Shown here in pieces: positions 18,561 through 25,266 of a stretch of 25,266 bases of DNA (positions within the stretch are counted from its first letter, which is position 1; every line of letters begins with the position of its first letter). Origin of the DNA: Chara braunii (Eukaryota > Streptophyta > Charophyceae > Charales > Characeae). Where the stretch lies: positions 168,657 to 193,922 of the forward strand of contig BFEA01000239.1 in NCBI GenBank assembly GCA_003427395.1. The letters are read 5' to 3'. A program made the translations under genes and the position numbers. The notes below the pieces were generated by a model. The model had not been told where the DNA came from. It did no database searches and was given only the letters and a program-made list of their open reading frames with translations.

Positions 18561-18682
18561 ATGACACCTAAGGTTTTGTCCTCCTGCCTTCTTTTCTTCT
18601 GAGGCAGGCCCATCTTGATCCACTATTTCTTGTTGAATGCTTTCTCAATCATAATTTCTACCCTTTCTCTCATATCCTCCAT

Positions 18683-18992
18683 TCACGCAAAACCCCCCTT
18701 TCGAGCGCTATCTTCGAATGACGACGACCATGTTGCCAACTTTCCTTTAGGCGGGTCTCCTCCGGTCCCGATGAGTCGGAGGAGCTCCCCACGACCAGTT
18801 ACTGAATCCTCTAAGTCTACCATGTATGTGTCATCATGCAGATGCATCCCTATCATTTCTACATTGGCGCACCACGGTCTCCCGAGGATTATGCCATGAT
18901 CCATCTCGTCTAACACCGTCATCCGCTGAGATGACCAACTCGACTCCTGGATGCCTGCCTTGACTGCACATTTGGTGGCGTATCCTGAAAAC
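18683..18992 (-). pseudogene. pol: Retropepsin (protease) C-terminal remnant
   Basis: MTVLDEMDHGIILGRPWCAN carries the ILGRPW motif that closes the retropepsin fold (flap-distal ILG). Upstream codons continue in frame (GYATKCAVKAG) until the sequence is replaced at 18995 by the TGTCGGG terminus of the right arm, so the DS/TG active-site Asp and the whole of gag are absent. A neighbouring frame reads VELVISADDG, suggesting one more frameshift near 18925. The protease would cut the Gag-Pol polyprotein; this piece alone cannot. Confidence 0.7.
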
Positions 18993-19557
18993 GGTGTCGG
19001 GACTGGTGGGTCCCGAATAACTTCCCATCACTCGAGAGACTGAATATAGACAAATTGTGCACAACAGAAAAATCAGGAGTGAGGAGGCGAGAGAAAGAAA
19101 AGACAAAGGATTAGGCCACAAGAGGGAGTGATGTCGTGGGGTGAGAACCACAGGAGGATAAAACCAGCGACAACACGAGAATAAGCACAAGAACAGGGGC
19201 ACATAAGACGTAGCATGAGACCGGGAGGGTCGTTGGAACTCAATAAGACTACGACCAAAGGATCCTTGAACCAGCAAACGCGGCACAGCCGCGATAAAGG
19301 AATGAGGGAGTCGAGAGATGAACGGCCCGGAGGCCGTGGGAAGCAAGAGAATAAGGGCCCAACATGGGGGCCACCTACGGGAGTCTCGGATTGGAGGCAC
19401 CGCGACCAAAGGAACAGGCGCGCGCAAGGCGCAAGAAAGACAAGGGAGAGGGGTCACCGTGGGGCGGCAAAGCGCCCAAGGGACGTGGGAGACCTTGGGG
19501 AAAGGCACCCGGGGCCACGTGGGACTAAGTAAAAATAATGACATCCGAGGCAAATTG

Positions 19558-19625
19558 TGTCGGGGACCACCGGCGGAACCAAGTGTCGGGGACCGCCGGT
19601 GGAACTAAGTGTCGGGGACTGCCGA
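19558..19625. repeat. 26-bp tandem triplication (right arm)
   Basis: TGTCGGGGAC at 19558, 19584 and 19610; the inverted equivalent of 9690-9775. Each unit repeats the first bases of the arm. Confidence 0.9.
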
Positions 19626-20191
19626 TGGGACGGATGGCGGAAACATGTGAAAGTCCCAAGAAGAAACGACGGCACCGCATGAGGGGAAATAATAAAGGCA
19701 AGGTGCACCGTCAAGGTCGACATCTTGACGACCAAGAATATTAGCACCACTAGTGCAAGCACTAGCGGTAACAAACGAGAAGGCCAAAAGGAAAAGAAAA
19801 AGTAAAGAAACTTGAAGTGGGAGGCATGGGAGCAATCCGAAAAATCTCGGATCAGCCTCCTTCAAGTAAATGGAGTCAAAAGAGACCCCATGTGAAAAAT
19901 AGGCCTCCGGGAGAAAATCGGAGTAGGAGGGGTCACTGTGGGAGAAAAATGAGAGTAAAAGAAAGTTCCTATGGGCATGAGAAGACCATTATTGCAGTCC
20001 GAGAAATAACAGACTGCACCTTGGGCATAGGAAGGGCCAAAACTAAGAGGAAGGGGTTAGAAAAGGGCCTTAACGACCACTTGACACTTAGCATGCTAAA
20101 AAAAGGAGAGAAGAGAAAAGAAAATGTGGGAGAATAAGACAAGAAGAGTGAGAGGGAGTGAGTGAGTTGGCCGTCAGTAGGGACTGCCACA

Positions 20192-20215
20192 AGTAGGGAC
20201 TGGCAGGTCCCTACT
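20192..20215. other. Hairpin AGTAGGGAC / GTCCCTACT
   Basis: Near-perfect stem around TGGCAG, preceded by a partial extra copy CAGTAGGGACTG at 20175. It separates the two subunits of the right arm, as 9117-9142 does in the left. Confidence 0.85.
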
Positions 20216-20342
20216 GTCCAAGAAAGGAGGAAAAAGAAAAGAAAAGAAAAAAGAAAAGAAAAGAAAAGAGAAAAAGGCCTTAACGGTAAAAAACGGTCAC
20301 TTGGGGAGATACATCCGTGACCAGATTCATTCTGGAATATGG

Positions 20343-20415
20343 CGGTTGCAATGGGCTTTGATTTTCTTTGATTTTTGCAGAGAAAATAAAAGAAAATCAA
20401 AGCCCCATGCAACCG
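20343..20415. other. Long hairpin, ~73 nt, stem about 25 bp
   Basis: CGGTTGCAATGGGCTTTGAT pairs with ATCAAAGCCCCATGCAACCG (one bulge or two mismatches), and the stem extends through TTTTCTTT/AAAGAAAA. It is the counterpart of 8916-8986 and more complete. Relative to that copy two stem positions have changed on both strands together. Confidence 0.88.
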
Positions 20416-20570
20416 AAAAATAACGGATTACATGGGGGAGGAGAAACACATATTTTTGGTGCATCTGGAGCCAATATTGAGCCCGAATGCACTTAGAAAT
20501 TTAACGCTTCATTTTCTTTTAGCATGGGGCAAGTTGTGGGGCTGTAGGACTAGGAAAATAGCTATGACTA

Positions 20571-20592
20571 CAGTCCGAGAAATAACGGACTG
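20571..20592. other. Hairpin CAGTCCG / CGGACTG
   Basis: Seven-bp perfect stem with loop AGAAATAA; counterpart of the weaker dyad at 8737-8760. Another CAGTC...GACTG dyad with a similar AGAAATAAC interior is at 19993-20018. Confidence 0.85.
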
Positions 20593-21007
20593 CATGGGGA
20601 TGCCTAGGCTAAGGAAAAATGAGCCACGGCAAGCCCGGAAGGCTAGAAAGGAACAATTTCGGCATGGGAGACGGTAAACGACAATCGTGAGATGAGATCT
20701 CACGACCTAGAAAAATCGGCATACATGTAGAGATGATGGGACCACCAAGGGCAAGGGGCCCCCAAAAATAAAAATGGGACACCGTCCGGAATGTTGTCGG
20801 GGACCAAGTGGGTCAAAATAATAAAAGTCAAAAAATGGGACACGCGTCGGCGGGACCGCTGGCGGGATAAGAAAACGGAACTAGTATGGAGGAAAAGTGG
20901 CGGGGACTTGAGATGTCCCAAGGAAACCATGAGCAAGCACAATGAATAACGGTGTAAACAAACGGCACCGTCAAGATCAAGGATCTAGACGGTGGGAAAT
21001 ATTAGCA

Positions 21008-21029
21008 CCACTAGTGCAAACACTAGTGG
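21008..21029. other. Hairpin CCACTAGTG / CACTAGTGG
   Basis: Nine-bp perfect stem with a 4-nt loop CAAA, next to the CCGTC...GACGG dyad at 20969-20993. Confidence 0.85.
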
Positions 21030-21092
21030 GGGCAAGTGGGAGAGCCATGGGGAGAAGAAAGTAAAATTATGGTATTGGGAGGGCTACCCAGC

Positions 21093-21112
21093 AGTCCGAG
21101 ATATCTCGGACT
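21093..21112. other. Perfect 20-bp palindrome AGTCCGAGATATCTCGGACT
   Basis: Every position pairs. The left-arm counterpart (8067-8084) has a single mismatch. Confidence 0.92.
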
Positions 21113-21130
21113 AGCTAGGCATGAGAAAAT

Positions 21131-21148
21131 TGAGCCTCAAGAGGCTCA
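21131..21148. other. Perfect 18-bp palindrome TGAGCCTCAAGAGGCTCA
   Basis: Complete dyad apart from its central AA; 19 bp after the preceding palindrome, the same neighbourhood as 8031-8084 in the left arm. Confidence 0.92.
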
Positions 21149-21455
21149 ACATAAGAAAAAGGTTGTCCTTGGAGAGTCGGAGCAAAGGGTGGTCAAAATT
21201 GGACAAATGGAGGCAAAATGGAGCCCTCTAGGAGCATGGGGGTGCCATTGTTGAAATCCGAGATATAACGGTCAAGTACCAGCCATGAACCTGACCTTGA
21301 ATGAGGTCCTAAGGCCTAGAAAGAGGGTGCACAACAGTTTGACACTTGTCACAATTGAAATAAATAAAAAAAAGAAAAATAAGAAAAAAAGGAGGGAGAA
21401 TGAGACAAAAAGGGAGAAAAGAGTGGAGGAGAGTGTGCCGGCCTATTGGGACATG

Positions 21456-21485
21456 CACAGTAGGGACTGGCAGGTCCCAACTGTG
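21456..21485. other. Hairpin CACAGTAGGGA / TCCCAACTGTG
   Basis: Inverted equivalent of 7690-7719 with one stem mismatch; loop CTGGCAGG. Confidence 0.85.
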
Positions 21486-21899
21486 ACCTCATCCCTCCTA
21501 GAATGAGGGAGGGCAATCTGGATTGGAGAGATATGACCCTTGGGGCCATATCTCAATAAAATATGAATTGAAAAGAAGAAAATGAGAGAAAATGCAAAAA
21601 AGAAATGACCGGTTTTCTTTTGGACCATGGATCTTAGATCGGATCTGATGGTGGAGAGGAACTAGCCGTTTTTTGTGGGCCAGCTCAAAACGGCTAGCTC
21701 CGGAATGAGGTGGCAGCCCAAAATGGAAAGAAAAAAAAAAGGGAAAAGGACAAAACTGTGCATTTGGCCCAAAAAGAGAGCCAGATGCACCAAAAATTGA
21801 AAAAGTGGACTTAGGGGTTCAAAATTGAAGCAAGGGCTACTTGGGGACCCAAGGGGGCAACATTTTTGAGGTGAAAAGGAAGCCGAAGTAGGCCAAGAG

Positions 21900-21932
21900 G
21901 CAATCCGAGTTGGTACCAACCACTCGGACTGC
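21900..21932. other. Hairpin around GTTGGTACCAAC (right arm)
   Basis: Exact reverse complement of the 33-nt dyad at 7075-7107. Confidence 0.85.
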
Positions 21933-22514
21933 ATGTACTTGGCCAAAAAGAGACCCGCGTACCTTCGGAATGACCTAGTAGTAGTGTTTTGCCTTGGGTG
22001 TACCTCGGTTCACCTCAAGGCACATGGGGAGGCCCATGGGCTGGCCGGACTGCTGGTTTCAGCCTACATAAGCTGGGAATTCAGTCCGACACTTTCACAA
22101 TTGCATGAGGAGTGCCCATGCTGCCCAAGTGAGCTCATAGGAGCACTCTTTCACTTGGAGAGAGAAGAGGGGAACCCATGTCAGTTTAGGAGCTTTGTGG
22201 AGGCCATGAGTTAGGGAGAGGAGCTCTAGAAACTAGCGGTAGTGTGGCTGGCCCTAGGGAGGTGATCCGCCATAGCCCCCTGGGTGTGAGGAAGAGAGAG
22301 AGGCTAGAGAGAGTCTCATTTGCCCTCATAGAGGGGAGGACTCCATAGCTATGGTGATAAGAGCTTGTGGTAACTTGGGAGAAAGTGGGAGAGGAAGGAG
22401 AGAGGCTAGAGGAAGAATAAAACTTTAGCCAAGAAAGAGCTTGTGCAAGAAAGGAAAAGCTTCATCAAGGTTGAGGCTCCATCTCCAAGGTATCAAGAAG
22501 GTGAGTGGGAAGAA

Positions 22515-22672
22515 AGAAATTATTCTTCATCTTCTTCTTCTTCTTCATCTTCTTCTTCTTTTTCTTTTTCTTCTCCTTCTTCTTCTTCTCCTTCTCCTTC
22601 CTCTTCTTCTTCTTCTTCTCCATCCCATCTTCTTCTTCTTCCTCTTCTTCCTCTTCTTCCCTCTTTTCTCTT
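22515..22672. repeat. (CTT)-rich polypyrimidine tract
   Basis: About 160 bp of CTT/CTC triplets with almost no purines on the plus strand, following the end of arm homology. It can form triplex-prone mirror DNA. Poly-Ser, poly-Leu and poly-Lys/Glu open frames across it are composition artefacts. There is no counterpart at the edge of the left arm. Confidence 0.95.
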
Positions 22673-22678
22673 GCCAAT

Positions 22679-24960
22679 TGGACTAATGTAGATCTTGATT
22701 TTCACTTACACACTAGTAGGAGATGCTCCGATTCTTTCATGGATGATCTCATGCTCATTACTTGTGATTTGGACTAGTGTAGATCTTGCTTTTCACTCAC
22801 ATGCTAGNCATGGATGATCTCATGCTCATTACTTGTGATTTGGACTAGTGTAGATCTTGCTTTTCACTCACATGCTAGTAGGAGATGCTCCGATTCTTTC
22901 ATGAATGATCTCACGCTCATTACTTGTGATTTGGACTAGTGTAGATCTTGCTTTTCTCTCACATGCTAGTAGGAGATGCTCCGATTCTTCCATGGATGAT
23001 CTCTTGCTCAAATTTTGTGATATAGCCTAGTGCAACTCTTGATTTTCACTCACATGCTAGTAGGAGATCCTCCGATTCTTCCATGGATGATCTCTTGCTC
23101 AAATCTTATGATACAGCCTAGTGTAACTCTTACATTTCACTCACACACTAGTAGGAGATGTTCTGATTCTTCTATGGATGATCTCATGTTCAATTCTTAT
23201 GATTTGGGCTACTTCAACTCTTGCATTTCACTCACATGCTAGTAGGAGATGTTCCGATTCTTTCATGGATGATCTCATGCTCATTACTTGTGATTTTGAC
23301 TAGTGTAGATCTTGCTTTCCACTCACATGCTAGTAGGAGATCCTCTGATTCTTCCATGGATGATCTCATGTTCAATTCTTGTGATTTGGGTTACTTCAAC
23401 TGTTGCATTTCACTCACATACTAGTAGGAGATGTTCCGATTTTTTCATGAATGATCTCATGCTCGTTACTTGTGATTTCGACTAGTGTAGATCTTGCTTT
23501 TCACTCACATGTGAGTAGGAGATCCTCCGATTGTTCCATGGATGATCTCTTGCTCAAATCTTGTGATATAGCCTAGTGTAACTCTTGCATTTCACTCGCA
23601 CACCAGTAGGAGATGTTCCGATTCTTCTATGGATGATCTCATGTTCAATTCTTGTGATTTGGGCTACTTCAATTCTTGCATTTCACTCATATGCTAGTAA
23701 GAGATGCTCCGATTCTTCTATGGATGATCTCATGTTCAATTCTTGTGATTTGGGCTACTTCAACTCTTGCATTTCACTCACATGCTAGTAGGAGATGTTC
23801 CGATTTTTTCATGGATGATCTCATGCTCATTACTTGTGATTTGGACTAGTGTAGATCTTGCTTTTCACTCACATGCTAGTAGGAGATCCTCCGATTCTTC
23901 CATGGATGATCTCTTGCTCAAATCTTGTGATATAGCCTAGTGTAACTCTTACATTTCACTCAAACACAAGTAGGAGATGTTCTGATTCTTCTATGGATGA
24001 TCTCATGTCCAATTCTTGTGATTTGGGCTGCTTCAATTCTTGCATTTCATTCACATGCTAGTAGGAGATGCTTCGATTCTTCTATGGATGATCTCATGTT
24101 CAATTCTTGTTATTTGGGCTACTTCAACTTTTGCATTTCACTCACATGCTAGTAGGAGATGTTCGGATTTTTTCATGGATGATCTTATGCTAATTACTTG
24201 TGATTTGGACTAGTGTAGATCTTGCTTTTCACTCACATGCTAGTAGAAGATCCTCCGATTCTTCCATGGATGATCTCTTGCTCAAATCTTGTGATATAGC
24301 CTAGTGTAACTCTTACATTTCACTCACACACTAATAGGAGATGTTCTGATTCTTCTATGGATGATCTCATGTTCAATCCTTGTGATTTGGGCTACTTCAA
24401 CTCTTGCATTTCGCTCACATGTTAGTAGGAGATCCTCCGATTCTTCCATAGATGATCTCTTGCTCAAATCTTGTGATATAGCCTAGTGTAACTCTTGCAT
24501 TTCACGTACACACTAGTAGGAGATGTTCCGATTCTTGTATGGATGATCTCATGTTCAATTCTTGCGATTTGGGCTACTTCAACTCTTGCATTTCACTCAC
24601 ATGCTAGTAGGAGATGTTCCGATTCTTCTATGGATGATCTCATGTTCAGTACTTGTAATTTGGTCTAGCGTAGAGCTTGCTTTCATTCACATGCTAGTAG
24701 GAGATGCTCCGATTCTTTCATGGATGATCTCATGCTCATTACTTGTGATTTGGACTAATGTAGAGCTTGCTTTTCAGTCACATGCTAGTAGGTGATGCTC
24801 TGATTCTTCCATGGGCGATTTCTTGCTCAATGCTTGTGATTTGGTCTACTTCAACTCTTTCTCTTCACTCACATGCTAGTAGAAGATGTTTGATTCTTCC
24901 ATGAATGATTCTGTGCTCAAGATTTGGGTTTTGGGACTAGTCTAGCTTGTGCCTTCCACT
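22679..24960. repeat. 91-bp satellite C with four-unit higher-order repeat
   Basis: About 25 units of 91 bp marked by CACATGCTAGTAGGAGATG and GGATGATCTC (ATGCTAG at 22872, 22963, 23054). Three subtypes are evident: X (ATGCTCATTACTTG, GGACTAGTGTAGATC), Y (TTGCTCAAATCTTG, ATAGCCTAGTGTAAC) and Z (ATGTTCAATTCTTG, GGGCTACTTCAAC). In the middle they run X-Y-Z-Z, and X starts at 23459, 23823 and 24187, exactly 364 bp apart. One unit is shortened at a single N (22808). Short open frames across it are repeat shadows. Confidence 0.95.
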
Positions 24961-24969
24961 CGTATAATA

Positions 24970-25172
24970 GCAGATGACATTCATTTCAAACTTGGTTGCA
25001 TGCATGAGTCATGGGAATGTGTTTGAGCAAGTCTCACTCACATACATGGCTCAACTCTCATATGATTCCATTCTGTCTCAAACCTTGGTTGCACACATTA
25101 GCCATGAGCATGTGTTTGAGCAAGTCTCACTCGCATACATGGCTCAACTCTCACATGATGATGTTCTGATAC
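24970..25172. repeat. Satellite B, inverted copy
   Basis: Two units with GAGCAAGTCTCACTC at 25025 and 25118 (93-bp period), the reverse complement of the GAGACTTGCTC units at 5924-6215. Confidence 0.9.
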
Positions 25173-25179
25173 ATACTTA

Positions 25180-25266
25180 GTTGATCTCTCCTCTATGTGC
25201 ATGTGTTTTTCACTAGTTCTAGCTTCTCATTGTCAAGTTCATGTGTGTTGTGATGTCCCGGTTCAT
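25180..25266. repeat. Satellite A-like unit, inverted, cut by window end
   Basis: Read on the minus strand from the window end, ATGAACCGGGACATCAC, then CATGAACTTGACAATGAGA and a CACATGCACAT block follow the order of a satellite A unit (AACCGGAACAC, CATGAACTTGACAAAATGAG, CACATGTACAT). The array presumably continues beyond the window. Confidence 0.7.

Larger units (their letters stand above)
18995..22430 (+). repeat. Long arm (right copy), probable LTR in opposite orientation
   Basis: Starts TGTCGGGACTGG on the plus strand and is collinear with the reverse complement of 6575-10343. It has the same subunit order: subunit 2-type to 20215, subunit 1-type from about 20216 to 21485, then the outer part through GTTGGTACCAAC (near 21908) and CTATGGAGT-complement near 22345. 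Unlike the left arm it has no purine tract before its TG, and its neighbour is the truncated protease. That fits the 5' end of a second element inserted within the first, or a solo LTR. Open frames across it are not recognisable genes. Confidence 0.7.

Noticed and set aside
14948-18992. Copia-type pol
   Set aside because: Integrase lies after RT and RNase H on the coding strand, not before RT.
10343-18995. DIRS-type retroelement (inverted terminal repeats)
   Set aside because: DIRS elements use a tyrosine recombinase; here a DDE-type integrase with HHCC finger follows RNase H, typical of Ty3/gypsy.
22441-22777. Poly-Ser, poly-Leu or poly-Lys/Glu proteins
   Set aside because: They are six-frame readings of a CTT-rich tract.
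22679-24960. CRISPR-like array
   Set aside because: The 91-bp units are contiguous and homologous along their whole length, with no unique spacers; the DNA is evidently eukaryotic.

Overview
The window looks like repeat-dominated eukaryotic nuclear DNA from a plant or streptophyte alga. It carries no intact host gene, no rRNA or tRNA that I can see, and no bacterial-style operon. The only recognisable protein-coding relic is a decayed Ty3/gypsy (Metaviridae) pol on the minus strand. From memory its pol wording recalls elements of charophyte algae such as Chara, but this is a weak impression and would need a search. Single Ns (8370, 22808) and a 200-N run (11410-11609) mark it as a draft scaffold.

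Layout, left to right. 1-950: degenerate ~90-bp repeats passing into ~80-bp repeats. 1070-1975: a 54-bp minisatellite. 2030-4335: a fold-back structure, two ~570-bp inverted arms around a 1.17-kb spacer, each arm holding a mirrored (TC)n/(GA)n tract. 4400-6215: four tandem-repeat families, three with ~91-bp periods. 6225-6575: a 173-bp direct duplication. 6575-10343: a long arm packed with short palindromes. 10346-14815: the 3' part of a retroelement (purine tract, 38-bp and 62-bp arrays, decayed ORFs, an LTR/PBS-like segment). 14948-18992: protease, RT, RNase H and integrase fragments, all minus strand, read from high to low coordinates. 18995-22430: a second copy of the long arm in inverted orientation. 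22515-22672: (CTT)-rich tract. 22679-25266: ~91-bp satellites, ending in inverted copies of the satellites seen at 5.1-6.2 kb.

How it fits together (inference). The left long arm starts TGTCGGGG on the minus strand immediately after a purine tract, as a 3' LTR would, and lies downstream of minus-strand pol. The right arm starts TGTCGGG on the plus strand and abuts the protease remnant, as if a second copy of the same LTR family had landed inside the first element in the opposite orientation and separated pol from its gag. Both arms then lead outward into the same satellites, so these may be very long LTRs with built-in satellite arrays. Pol is dead: at least seven in-frame stops or frame changes and substitutions at integrase and RNase H catalytic positions.

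The most unusual signal is in the arms. They consist of nested duplications (162 bp, ~1.3-1.4 kb, then the whole arm inverted) dotted with about a dozen short palindromes each. Several palindromes differ between copies by paired changes that keep the stem intact.
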